From Nonomuraea cypriaca (GTDB taxonomy: Bacteria; Actinomycetota; Actinomycetes; Streptosporangiales; Streptosporangiaceae), in the NCBI RefSeq assembly GCF_015645445.1, contig NZ_JADOGI010000025.1, positions 1 through 64,000 on the forward strand: a stretch of DNA of 64,000 bases, written 5' to 3'. The position numbers and the translations under genes were made by a program. A model generated the notes under the pieces. The model had not been told where the DNA came from. It made no database searches and saw nothing but the letters and a program-made list of their open reading frames with translations. Of this stretch, positions 26,701-34,377 are shown one piece after another; position 1 is the first letter of the stretch, and each line of letters starts with the position of its first letter.

Positions 26701-27317
26701 GTCCGCAGATCGAACGGATCATCCCGCCGGTCTCGCTAACCTCGGATGCCTTCGACGACATGATGCGGGACATCCCGGCGCGGGAGGCCGCGGCTGAGAT
26801 GGGCCACGCGCTCCGTTTCCACCTGGAGGAGCGGGTCAGACGAGAGGACCCGGAGAAGTACATCCGGCTCTCGCAGCGCCTGGAGGAGATTCTGAAAGAA
26901 CTTCCCGGACGCTTCAAAGAGCAGGTCGAGGAGTTGGGCCCGCTCATCGAGCAGGCCCGCAGGGAGGACGAGGAGAACCTCACGCTAGTGGGGCTCAGCG
27001 TGCTGGAGCAACGGCTGTACCGGCTCGTTGAGGAGAAGGTGGAGGGAAACCCGGGAGTCGTCCGAGGGGAAACGGACCTGCGGCACCTGGTCGACATGGT
27101 GTGCGACACTGCCGCACGTGTAATGGGCAGTGTCGCGTATCAGGGGCAGGCACAGGACCTCAGCGAGCTGGCGAACGCCATTCACAGCCAGTTGCTCCAT
27201 GCCGGTCTCCGGCCCGCAGGCGTTGAGTGGTCCCCCATGAAGGCCATCGCGGAGAGCCTCGCGGCGTACGCCAACGACAACCGTTCGCAATTCCTACGGA
27301 GGGCTCAGGGAGAATAG
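23739..27317 (+). CDS. hsdR: Type I restriction endonuclease/translocase subunit HsdR
   Basis: The protein has 1192 residues from ATG 23,739 (GTG 23,688 is also open; neither has a strong ribosome-binding site). The N-terminal nuclease domain has the PD-(D/E)xK signature VNGIPLVAVECKSPDL with E-x-K near residue 177. The superfamily 2 motor follows: Walker A IWHTQGSGKSLTM (about 350-362), DEAH box LVLVDEAHRSH (about 487-497) and GFTGTPI. Late helicase motifs include VKSMLLTGFDAP and QAVARVNRP. The helical C-terminus should bind HsdM. The length is typical to slightly long. It completes the M-S-R operon. Confidence 0.94.
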   Translation: MDQLSGGRAGGRGDVVVQVERDEVERPIVAQLVAMGWTRVPGKEIGTLDSDAPFLTKKLNAALRRVNIKATGHGSWMDDSDVARSVDRLASISLGRGVVRANFEATDLLLSGFVLGGPSTAHGRASATVQYIEWHEDQVGLNDFTVVDQLRVRNLSGEVSVLDIVLFVNGIPLVAVECKSPDLSDPVYQAVRDLRYYAGSPLPHEEGAESDRPESAGVPELFRTVQLLVAATAETSHLGTITSAPDHFHPWRSVKPERRETLEAETPDRTGPLNERHKLVGVVLRPAALLNIVRHYVIPLPVETESGGSQTVKIVARHQQYRAAEEAVRRLRTGRTRTGLFDTDERGGVIWHTQGSGKSLTMTFLVRRVHLHHDLSEFMVVVVTDRTQLQDQLSQTLRLSESDVQIAKTRAQLEGLLRDGGRRVVFAMIQKYGSGLAFAGESVQDADDRNLRREYDAAEHARRKGKTEKLPPVPSFPECNTSPEILVLVDEAHRSHTSVLHAALRKAVPNAAKIGFTGTPIMTGRAEDTRRIFSGGPGRGFLDEYRMSEAERDGVVVRIRYEGRTGEGKVFDKDGLDRNFDDLVRDRTDDERRALLKRWPTERDVAESTPMIEAKAEDILEHWVSWVLPEGFKAQVAAVSRKAAVAYRDALRRARGALLAELATFDPTSVTGPVEEMSRRERYLHMAHRYRALLRRVDFVPVISPGAERKYRQWLLWTDAERQKGYIERFQQSFPQPPVEADWMTTVPFDQPPRETPYDGAGNNPWSRNQAVGPPEPEAGPDPVHPESPIAFLIVKSMLLTGFDAPREQVLYLDRPIRDAELLQAVARVNRPMPGKHVGYVVDYYGVLEHLSEALAAYQQTDVDDTMRTLSEEIADLRPTAGAVRELLVRKRITEADLSDPSGLRRAALAFEDKKDRFDFDEALHAFLTTLERVLPHEHALEYVPDARRWGMLQKRIRRLYRDAEGGTFTLRRYGRKVRAMIAAHLEGPQIERIIPPVSLTSDAFDDMMRDIPAREAAAEMGHALRFHLEERVRREDPEKYIRLSQRLEEILKELPGRFKEQVEELGPLIEQARREDEENLTLVGLSVLEQRLYRLVEEKVEGNPGVVRGETDLRHLVDMVCDTAARVMGSVAYQGQAQDLSELANAIHSQLLHAGLRPAGVEWSPMKAIAESLAAYANDNRSQFLRRAQGE

Positions 27318-27322
27318 GGCAG

Positions 27323-28105
27323 GTGACCGCACCGGCCGACGACCACACCCCGCAGGCGCTGGAGGACGACAACCTCCTCACCGTCGACGGGTTGGCGCTG
27401 AGGGTGCAAGTAAGCGCCCGGCGCAGACGCTTCGCGCTTACGGTGGAGGCGGATGCCGGTCTCACGCTGCACGCCCCGCAGGGACGCTCGGCAGCGGATG
27501 CTGCGGATTTCGTACGTGCACACCGAACCTGGCTGGTGAGCAGGCGTGCGCTGCGGGAGCGAGCCCGGCCATTGAATCCGGCCAAACGCCTTGTCGAGGG
27601 GGAGGTCTTCCGTTACCTCGGTCGGACATACCGGCTCGCCGTCGTGGGGGACGGGTTGGGGGATGACAGGGTTCGGCTGGTGGCCGGACGCCTGATCATC
27701 AGCCGCGCATTGGCCGAAGACATGGCACTCGGCCGGGCGGCGCTGGTCGATTGGTACTGCCGGGCCGGTCACGCCTGGGTAACGGAACGACTCCAGCCTT
27801 GGGCGGCCCGGATGTCCGTACCCGAGCCCGTAGTGGACGTATGTGACCTTGGCAGCCGCTGGGGAGCGTATCGCTCGGGGGAAGCAAGCCGTGCGTCGGA
27901 CCACATGAGTCTCGGATGGCCTCTTTTCCAGCTCCCGATGCATCTGATCGACTATGTCATCGCCCATGAGCTCGCCCACGCCCGGATTCCCGGGCACGGC
28001 GTCCGCTTCTGGCGACTGGTAGGGCAAGCTTTGCCCGAATATGAGGAGCGCCGCATGGAACTCGACGAACTTGGACGGCGCATGTGGATGGGAGAAATCG
28101 TCTAG
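27323..28105 (+). CDS. YgjP/WLM-type zinc metallopeptidase-like protein (DUF45)
   Basis: The protein has 260 residues from GTG 27,323, five bases after the hsdR stop with AGGG upstream. The C-terminal half carries YVIAHELAHARIPGHGVRFW, the HExxH zinc motif of the YgjP (DUF45) family, with the DLGSRWGAYRS segment before it. These proteins are often the last gene of type I restriction operons in bacteria, suggesting a processing or quality-control role for HsdR or HsdS. That role is inference. All zinc-binding residues seem intact. Confidence 0.85.
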   Translation: MTAPADDHTPQALEDDNLLTVDGLALRVQVSARRRRFALTVEADAGLTLHAPQGRSAADAADFVRAHRTWLVSRRALRERARPLNPAKRLVEGEVFRYLGRTYRLAVVGDGLGDDRVRLVAGRLIISRALAEDMALGRAALVDWYCRAGHAWVTERLQPWAARMSVPEPVVDVCDLGSRWGAYRSGEASRASDHMSLGWPLFQLPMHLIDYVIAHELAHARIPGHGVRFWRLVGQALPEYEERRMELDELGRRMWMGEIV

Positions 28106-28620
28106 TACAGACGTCCGGTGATCTTGTCTGAGAACAACCCAACGTAATGCGGGACGCGTGCGGGATAAGCTTGCAAGCCGTGCGAACTGTCGGCCCGCTC
28201 ACACGACGCGAGAGGGCTGTACAGGCGCCGCTCTCTTGATCTTGGACCGGTTGGCTGGTGCCGTGACAATCGCAAACTTCGGTACTCACCGTAGGATGCG
28301 GGGCGACAGGCCGCGGCCCTTCTAATGAGCTCGTCGGGCCTTGCCACCGGGCAAGGTTGGGCTGTGACGGCAACGTCGGCTACTACAGCCCTACCCGGAA
28401 GGCACCGTATGCGACTCCGCACCTCCTGATCGCCACCCACCAACAAGCTGATTGCGACGCCTGAAAGCCGAACGTCATACTGCCGCACCGCTTCCGGTGC
28501 TCGGGCCTGGCGGCCCTGCGCTCCGGGTCGGCTTGCCACCGGATGACGTGGTTGCTCTCCGCGCGATGGGAACGTGCGGGGGATGATCATGCAACCCTCC
28601 CCTCTCAAACTTCGAGCCGT
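28106..28620. other. Decayed region before the mcrC remnant
   Basis: No intact gene is seen. About 28,497-28,600 resembles 30,588-30,690: both contain CTTGCCACCGGATGA within a longer similar block and can be read as LPPDDV on the plus strand. The copy here is frameshifted and stops quickly. The segment is probably a graveyard of restriction-island genes. Confidence 0.45.
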
Positions 28621-29049
28621 TCAATGGTGGTGAGCAGCTCTGCTGGGGAGCAGGTTCAGGTCGATCGCATGCTGCATGATCTCGACCCCCGCACCGTGCA
28701 CGACCTGCCGGTACAGCTCTGCGTCTCCCCTGGCGTATACCAGATGCCCACCCTCAAGACCGAGAATCGTGCAGTACGCGAGCACCTGAGGTGGACGCCT
28801 TGTTGGGGCAATGTGGCGGGTCTTCGAAGACTTCATCACCGTTGCCCTGCCCGACGGTACGGCGGGCGCAGCGACCTCCAGGACAAGCGCCATCATGTCA
28901 ATCGGGACAGACGGGTGCTGCTCCCGCCCGACCTGGTCCACTATGTGATCGCATCCTATGGGTCAGAGCGGCCTGCCGCTGTCGTGGACAGCAAGTACAA
29001 GATCACGATCGGACCGGCCGGCTACAACGACGATCCCTACCCGGATTAG
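28621..29049. pseudogene. mcrC: mcrC remnant with internal inversion and frameshift
   Basis: Two pieces of one McrC-like protein lie head-on. On the plus strand, from ATG 28,811, MWRVFEDFITVALPDG is a McrC hallmark. After a frameshift near 28,860 the neighbouring frame continues LLPPDLVHY, then AAVVDSKYKITIGPAGYNDDPYPD, ending at a stop at 29,049. On the minus strand 28,788-28,621 reads QVLAYCTILGLEGGHLVYAR and VEIMQHAIDLNLLP, the usual continuation after D(A/S)KYK and the McrC C-terminus. An inversion of the 3' part explains the arrangement. No McrB GTPase gene is in the window, so this type IV system is dead here. Confidence 0.72.
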
Positions 29050-29061
29050 TTATTAGATACG

Positions 29062-29595
29062 GTGACGATCGTGATCTCGTACCTGCTGATACTTGGTGAA
29101 CGTGAGGCCGTGGCCTGGGTGCTGCGCGAGTCGCGGATGGCCTTCCCCTCAAGGAGCCGGAGCGAAGTAGCTAAGCTCAAGATCGGGGACGATCTGTTCA
29201 TCCTCACCACCAGAGGCTGCTGGCACAACCCGGCACGGGACCGCACACGGATCATCGGCCATGCGAAGGTCGCCACGAGCGTCGTCACCTACGACGAGCC
29301 CGTCACGATCGCAGGCCGTGTGTTCACACGGGGCTGCGAGCTCAGCATCAAAACGCTCACGCCGTACCTCACGGGCATCGAGCTGGTGCCGCTCGTCCCG
29401 CAGCTCGACGCCTTCCCCGACAAGCGGAGTGGCGCATGGTTCATTCGGCTTCGACGCCCTCTCCTGGAGATCTCCGATGACGACGCGCAGCTCCTCCGGC
29501 ATGAACTGCGCAACGTCTGCAGGGATGCCGCCACCGTGATCCCCGAGTACCTTGCCGCCATCCGACCTGTGCACGCCATTTCCCGACGGAAGTAG
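29062..29595 (+). CDS. Possible PUA/EVE-like small protein in restriction island
   Basis: The protein has 177 residues from GTG 29,062. TTATTAGATACG right before the start suggests a leaderless promoter. It begins MTIVISYLLILGEREAVAWVL and contains LKIGDDLFILTTRGCW, RIIGHAKVATSVV and GAWFIRLRRPLLEIS, a beta-barrel-like rhythm as in PUA/EVE/ASCH modules. Those modules often read modified bases and commonly neighbour McrBC and Mrr genes. The assignment is a fold-level guess. It directly follows the mcrC remnant and faces the mrr gene. Confidence 0.5.
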   Translation: MTIVISYLLILGEREAVAWVLRESRMAFPSRSRSEVAKLKIGDDLFILTTRGCWHNPARDRTRIIGHAKVATSVVTYDEPVTIAGRVFTRGCELSIKTLTPYLTGIELVPLVPQLDAFPDKRSGAWFIRLRRPLLEISDDDAQLLRHELRNVCRDAATVIPEYLAAIRPVHAISRRK

Positions 29596-29662
29596 CGACC
29601 TCGCCTACAGGGCGGACGGCGTTCTTCCGCTGGCGAGGATCCAGCAGGGGCCCTTGCCGTGC

Positions 29663-30520
29663 CTAAATCTCCTGAAAGAACTCGGTGTTCACTGTCACGT
29701 CCTCGACCTGGCGAACTGTGGTTGCGACGCCGAGTTCGTACTGCTTGAGCAGGTCGCACAGACGTTGGCCATCAATCAGGTCGACGGGCGGGGCGCCGTC
29801 GCGGGTTGCTTCGGCTTTGGCGTCGGCGGTGAACGTTCCCGTAGTGATCAGAAGCCCCTTGTCCCCGCGGCCGGCCATGGCGCCACGGAAGTCACGGACG
29901 GCGGATGAGCTCACGCTGCCTCGGTAGCGCTTGCACTGGAAAAAGACGGGGAAGCTGACGAGGGAGATCCGGTAGACGCCCAGGCCGTCGATTCCGCCAT
30001 CACCTGAGCGCCCGGTCACGGTGGCGTTGATGAAGCCAGCTTCGCGGAGCAGTCTCTGGGCAAGGCGTTCGAAAGCGTCTGGCGGCATTGCCATCAGAGC
30101 AGCCAGGAGGTCGTCCCGCCAGTTGGTCTGCCTTGCGTCCTCCGAATCTTGGACGTCTCCGTTCTGATCACGCTTTTGCTTTCGCTCCTCGCGAAGCTTG
30201 ATGACGTATTCCTTATGGAGCTGCTCAATCTCGGATTCCTCGGCGCTCCGACCGTGTTCGGTCAGTGACCAGACTCCGCGGCCGCTGTTGATGAGGAGGC
30301 CCATGCCCTTCAAATAGCTCCGGGCCCACGCCAGCCGATACTCGATCTTGGTTTGTGGACCCTCCTGGTGGAGGACAGCCTGTTGCTCCTCCGAGAAGTG
30401 CTGCTGGCGAGGCACTTCCTCGACGATCTCTTCGATCGACGCCGAGTCGCCAAGGTTGCGAACGGCCTGCAACGTCGGCCAGAGAAGGTCCTTGTACGAC
30501 GGGAGATCTACATTGGTCAC
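29663..30520 (-). CDS. mrr: Mrr-family restriction endonuclease
   Basis: The protein has 285 residues from ATG 30,520. The N-terminal winged-helix Mrr_N domain (PTLQAVRNLGDSASIEEIV, LINSGRGVWSLTEHG, about residues 10-92) is joined by a charged linker to the nuclease domain. The PD-(D/E)xK core is visible as SGDGGIDGLGVYR (about 172-184) and VFFQCKRYRG (Q-x-K, 192-201), followed by DFRGAMAGRGDKGLLITTGTF. The family cuts methylated or foreign DNA. It is complete, so this type IV activity may be working even though mcrC is not. Convergent with the 29,062 gene. Confidence 0.9.
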   Translation of the reverse strand: MTNVDLPSYKDLLWPTLQAVRNLGDSASIEEIVEEVPRQQHFSEEQQAVLHQEGPQTKIEYRLAWARSYLKGMGLLINSGRGVWSLTEHGRSAEESEIEQLHKEYVIKLREERKQKRDQNGDVQDSEDARQTNWRDDLLAALMAMPPDAFERLAQRLLREAGFINATVTGRSGDGGIDGLGVYRISLVSFPVFFQCKRYRGSVSSSAVRDFRGAMAGRGDKGLLITTGTFTADAKAEATRDGAPPVDLIDGQRLCDLLKQYELGVATTVRQVEDVTVNTEFFQEI

Positions 30521-30550
30521 GCGATCAGCATGCCAGGCCGATAAGACAAT

Positions 30551-30835
30551 TTGTCCACTAAATTGGTAGCCACCCTGCGACGGATCAGCATCTCGGGCTC
30601 TGATGGACCTACGGTCCGGGTCCGCTTGCCACCGGATGATGTGATTGGCCGTCTCCGCGCATACGGGGCATCTGCGGGATGGTCATACGAGCACCACAGA
30701 CTGTTTAGAGCGTTTCAGCACCTCATGGGAGAAGGCAGCTTCGCCCACGCTCTCCTACGGCGGGCGCTGCTTTTGCTGCCGCTTGCGGACCCTGACGGTG
30801 CTGCGGCAAAAGGGCCCACTGTCGGCAAGCAATGA
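30551..30835 (+). CDS. Doubtful short ORF, possible gene remnant
   Basis: A 94-residue frame divergent from mrr includes TVRVRLPPDDVIGRLRAYGASAG and an Ala/Leu-rich end. Part of it is shared with a broken copy at about 28.5 kb, which suggests a once-coding segment. Nothing identifies a function. The sequence after 30,835 to 30,899 adds no gene. Confidence 0.3.
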   Translation: MSTKLVATLRRISISGSDGPTVRVRLPPDDVIGRLRAYGASAGWSYEHHRLFRAFQHLMGEGSFAHALLRRALLLLPLADPDGAAAKGPTVGKQ

Positions 30836-30899
30836 GTGCAGACGGTCACATCAAGTTGTTGTACAGCGTGGCCGGTACAGCAACACCTGCGCCATCCGA

Positions 30900-32924
30900 T
30901 CACACATCTCTATCCGACCGTCCGTAACCAAGACCTCGCAAACGAACACTTAGCCGAGCAGCCAGAGCTTCACGCTGTTCTTCAAGGTCCATTAGCGAGA
31001 CCTCATATCGGTCACACCACCGCCGGTATGTGTCTACCAGTGTTTGCCGTTCGGCTCTGACGAGCTTTTCGACTCGAACCTTAAGATCTTCGCCCAGCGA
31101 ATCCAGTACCCGGCTAGAGGCCAAATCCGCTGAACCCACCACGGAATGATCACTAGAAGCTGCAATCGTCCGATCGGTAACGGCAGAAAAGCCTAGGCGA
31201 TCGAGGAGCCTGAGGTCGTCATGGTAATGGGACCACCAAGCCGCGAAGATGCCGACCAACTGGTAATGGTCCAATATTCGCAATGGTGCGAGTTCCTCGG
31301 AAAACGATTCCATCAAACTAGACCTCGACCTCAGCAGCCGCTGTGTGCCAGAGAGTTCAGCGATACGTGGGCCTGTTTCAGTCCACCATGAACGGTAGCG
31401 TTGGATAAAGTTCCGAACGCCGGGCTCGGCAAGTTTTTCGATACGCCCAACAGCAGCTTTATAGCCTTCAGCCGGAAAGTCTAGATAATCGCCATCCTTC
31501 GCACGGAACAACTCCATCGGGTCGATGCCGAAAGTATGAAATTTTGGTGCTTCAGCTTCTACTTCCGTTCGAGGCACACCTCCAAAGAGCGCTGCGCGAA
31601 CGTTGAGCGGCGGCGCTACCTTCGGACTGGTTTCGACATAACGTCGGATGTTGAGATTGAAGCCGTTTTCCGCGACCTCATCGACTGACACCGCACGTGA
31701 AAATCCCGGAATATGTGACCAGTTCTGATAGACATCAACGATCTTCTCCACATGCTGCGGCCCCAGGTAATTCTGTGTCCGGCCAGTTACCACTTCACGC
31801 TCGGCATCGATGAACAACACTTCGCCGTTCCTCTCCCTCGGTGGCCCATCTGTTCCCCGTAGAAGCAGGATGCAAGCAGGGATAGCTGTGCCGTAGAAGA
31901 CATTCGGCCCGATTCCAATTACCGCTCCTAGGCGACCGTCCCCAATAATTCTTCGGCGAATTTCGGCTTCCACTCCACCCCGGAACAGCACTCCATGTGG
32001 GGCGACAACCGCTCCGATGCCATCGGGACGCAGCGACGCAAGTACATGCTGGACGTTCATCAAGTCAGCCTTCTTACCCTGTCCTGGGATCCAGCCATAT
32101 CTCATCCGCTCCGGATATGTAACCTCATGCTCGACGTAGTTCACCGAAAACGGTGGATTAGTCAACACCCGGTCAAAGGTCTTAAGTTCTCGCTCCGTAG
32201 CCAGGTGAAGAGGAGTACTCAAAGTGTCGCCGAGAAAGATCGAGCTGCTCGTGATGCCATGAAAGAACAAATTCAGCCGTGCAATGGTCCACGCAGGCAT
32301 GCTAATGTCCTGGCCATAAAGCGCGAGATCAGACCAGATCCCGGCATGCTCATCAACATACTCCTTCGCATGAATGAGCATGCCAGCTGAGCCGACGAAT
32401 GGGTCGTAAACTGAATGTCCTGCCTCTGGTTGAACCAGGCGCACCATCAATGCGACCACGGAACGGGGCGTATAGAATTCCCCTCCCCTTTTGCCAGCAT
32501 TCTCGGCTACCCAACCAAGAAAACAATCATATGCACGGCCGACAACGTCGTCGAACTCCAGATCGCCGTTAGCCAACGGAATTTGGTCGAAGTGTTCGAT
32601 CAGAGCATTAATCTGGCTAGGCCCCAGCCTCCTGGAGATATCCAGCGTTTCCAGCATGCCATCCAATACGTTCGGGTTGTGGTGGGCCAGTTCCCGCAGA
32701 GCTTCGCTCATTACGAGCGCAGGCCTCTTGCCTTTAGACTGTGCGATATGAAACCAGTGTGCGCTATCAGGGACATGAAGAATATCCGGCTGATCCGAGA
32801 CACGCTTGAGGAGCAGTATCCCGGAGAGGATGTCAAGGTATGACTGTGCATCCCCCTTCCCCCGTAGAATGTCGGCTGCCCTGACAAGGTGGCGGGTTAG
32901 CTGCGCAACGGTCAAAGAGCTCAT
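30900..32924 (-). CDS. hsdM: Second type I methyltransferase subunit HsdM
   Basis: The protein has 674 residues from ATG 32,924. The N-terminal helical region (TVAQLTRHLVRAADILRGKGDAQ) is a paralogue of the 19,810 protein. It is followed by SAM motif VYDPFVGSAGML and catalytic NPPFS. The C-terminal extension is shorter than in the first HsdM and ends in a coiled-coil-like part (KVRVEKLVRAERQTLVDTYRRW). The DNA is less GC-rich than the flanks. The ATG overlaps the stop of the half-size HsdS upstream, so the order is S then M. No hsdR is adjacent: it may methylate only, or borrow the HsdR encoded at 23,739. Confidence 0.9.
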   Translation of the reverse strand: MSSLTVAQLTRHLVRAADILRGKGDAQSYLDILSGILLLKRVSDQPDILHVPDSAHWFHIAQSKGKRPALVMSEALRELAHHNPNVLDGMLETLDISRRLGPSQINALIEHFDQIPLANGDLEFDDVVGRAYDCFLGWVAENAGKRGGEFYTPRSVVALMVRLVQPEAGHSVYDPFVGSAGMLIHAKEYVDEHAGIWSDLALYGQDISMPAWTIARLNLFFHGITSSSIFLGDTLSTPLHLATERELKTFDRVLTNPPFSVNYVEHEVTYPERMRYGWIPGQGKKADLMNVQHVLASLRPDGIGAVVAPHGVLFRGGVEAEIRRRIIGDGRLGAVIGIGPNVFYGTAIPACILLLRGTDGPPRERNGEVLFIDAEREVVTGRTQNYLGPQHVEKIVDVYQNWSHIPGFSRAVSVDEVAENGFNLNIRRYVETSPKVAPPLNVRAALFGGVPRTEVEAEAPKFHTFGIDPMELFRAKDGDYLDFPAEGYKAAVGRIEKLAEPGVRNFIQRYRSWWTETGPRIAELSGTQRLLRSRSSLMESFSEELAPLRILDHYQLVGIFAAWWSHYHDDLRLLDRLGFSAVTDRTIAASSDHSVVGSADLASSRVLDSLGEDLKVRVEKLVRAERQTLVDTYRRWCDRYEVSLMDLEEQREALAARLSVRLRGLGYGRSDRDV

Positions 32925-33526
32925 GTGGGCCTCGTTTCCTCTACCATCTCACCGAAGATCGCTGGTTTCAAAGTTTCCAAGCGTTCGGCTATCGTCCGCT
33001 GAATTTTGATCTGAGCATCAATATCCAAAAGGGTTGCAACGATTGCCTGCTGTTGCTCCCTTGGTGGCACAGTAATCAGTAGCTCACTCAAAATGGCTGT
33101 ATTTATAGAGGACACCGTACCTGGAAGAACCTGACTCAACAGCTCTTTCTGAACCGGCGGATACGACAGATAAAAAGCAAGGTATGCCGGAACAATATCC
33201 TCCCCTCTGGGCCTAATGCGAATGCATGACGAGCTATAAAACCATGTTGCATGCTCCGCACCCAACAGAGCCAATCGTCCTACTGCGCCCTGCCGCACGA
33301 TAAGAAGGTCTCCTTCCTGCAGAGCAAACCGGGACAGCTTATTAGTATCTGCCCATGGAATTCGACGCAGCCGCCGAGTGTCTACTCGCTGTTGATCCGT
33401 AAGATCTGGCGGCGCGATCACCGGAACTCCATCAGGATCGTCATGAAGGTTTGCTAGCAGAGACCCAGACGGGCCGGCCGTCACCACACAGAGTTCCCGA
33501 AGCGGGATTTGCCCTGCACGTACCAC
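32921..33526 (-). CDS. hsdS: Half-size HsdS specificity subunit
   Basis: The protein has 201 residues from GTG 33,526 with AGGAGAG upstream; GTG 33,556 is the other choice. There is only one target-recognition domain (PLRELCVVTAGPSG, RQGAVGRLALLGAEH, SELLITVPPREQQQAIVATLLDID) and one conserved helix at the C-terminus (AERLETLKPAIFGEMVEE). A normal HsdS has two. Half subunits can dimerise and then recognise a palindromic bipartite site. It is translationally coupled to hsdM (ATGA). No sign of a lost second half is seen upstream to 33,600. Confidence 0.85.
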   Translation of the reverse strand: MVRAGQIPLRELCVVTAGPSGSLLANLHDDPDGVPVIAPPDLTDQQRVDTRRLRRIPWADTNKLSRFALQEGDLLIVRQGAVGRLALLGAEHATWFYSSSCIRIRPRGEDIVPAYLAFYLSYPPVQKELLSQVLPGTVSSINTAILSELLITVPPREQQQAIVATLLDIDAQIKIQRTIAERLETLKPAIFGEMVEETRPT

Positions 33527-33630
33527 GAATCTCTCCTCCCAGAGTTGCCGCCTCACCAGCGTTGGCTTGCATTCTCACCGAAAATGGTGGGGGCACGGCG
33601 TAGATGATCACCGTGTCCCCACCATCAACA

Positions 33631-33846
33631 TCAAGCCATGCGCTCGCAGTACTGGAGCGCGACACGCACCAATTCCTCGATCGCGGCGGTCAGCAGAGCC
33701 ATAGTGCCCGCGATCAGCATGGTGGACCCGTAGCCCGTGAGGGTAGCCCAGAAGAAGATCACGGTGATGAGCACCGCGAGCACCACCACGACCCTCCTGG
33801 TACGAGGCACCAGACTCCATGCATCATGGAGGGTGACAGTCCTCAT
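33631..33846 (-). CDS. Small two-helix membrane protein
   Basis: The protein has 71 residues from ATG 33,846; the frame is open to 33,951. Two hydrophobic helices (VVVVLAVLITVIFFWATLTGYG and MLIAGTMALLTAAIEELVRVAL) follow a short soluble start MRTVTLHDAWSLVPRTRR. GAAGGGA lies upstream. It sits upstream of the S-M pair on the same strand but about 100 bases away. A holin-like or accessory membrane role cannot be told from sequence. Confidence 0.55.
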   Translation of the reverse strand: MRTVTLHDAWSLVPRTRRVVVVLAVLITVIFFWATLTGYGSTMLIAGTMALLTAAIEELVRVALQYCERMA

Positions 33847-33951
33847 TGGGGGATGTCCCTTCTCCTCCCGCATTGCGGGGGGCGACTGAGCCGCACCGTC
33901 CTGCCGGACATCGGAACCCACGCAGGGCGGTGCGGCGGTTCGATAGGTCAA

Positions 33952-34377
33952 ACGCTCTTGCTTTCAGCGACTGCACGCGAAGCCACGCCACGCATCCAGA
34001 CCGCCATCGCGAAGTTTGAGTCATACCCAACCTTCTGGACGAAGCGTACGTCTGCGAAGCTAGTTCCGCAATACGTTGTGGGCGTTCCTCTCAAACCGGA
34101 TGCTTTGACTGTCGCGGCTTCCGCTCTTCTAGCTTGGCCCCGTACGCGTCAACAGCCGTCGGGCATGGGGCCAGCCGACAACGCATAGAGCTGCTGTACA
34201 GCGCCTCGGTACAGCCAGGCCAACCGGAGGAAGCCGCCGTTGCGCAGGCGTCTGCCGGGTCCCTTCAAATGCTCTATGGACCACCGCGCGGGTTCCGGTC
34301 CTCGGAGCCCTTAGTGGTCGACTTCGTAAATCCTTCGGGGGTTATGCGGCGGGGTTCAGTACGGCAGGCTGATGGTC
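33952..34377. other. Gene-poor region between the S-M pair and the IS630 gene
   Basis: No convincing gene was found. A plus-strand frame around 34,180-34,375 (RIELLYSASVQPGQPEEAA) reads naturally for a while and then runs into the transposase end, so it may be the stump of an interrupted gene. TGTACAGC and GGTACAGC occur close together near 34,193 and also near 30,862, bracketing the S-M module. Confidence 0.4.

Noticed and set aside
28102..28608. Minus-strand 168-aa ORF after the YgjP gene
   Set aside because: It has no ribosome-binding site or recognisable motif and an Arg/Ser-rich composition. It overlaps the tail of the metallopeptidase region.
30862..34210. TGTACAGC/GGTACAGC pairs near 30,862 and 34,193 as boundaries of the S-M module
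   Set aside because: Only two short loose matches with unequal spacing; this may be coincidental, so it is not scored as a finding.
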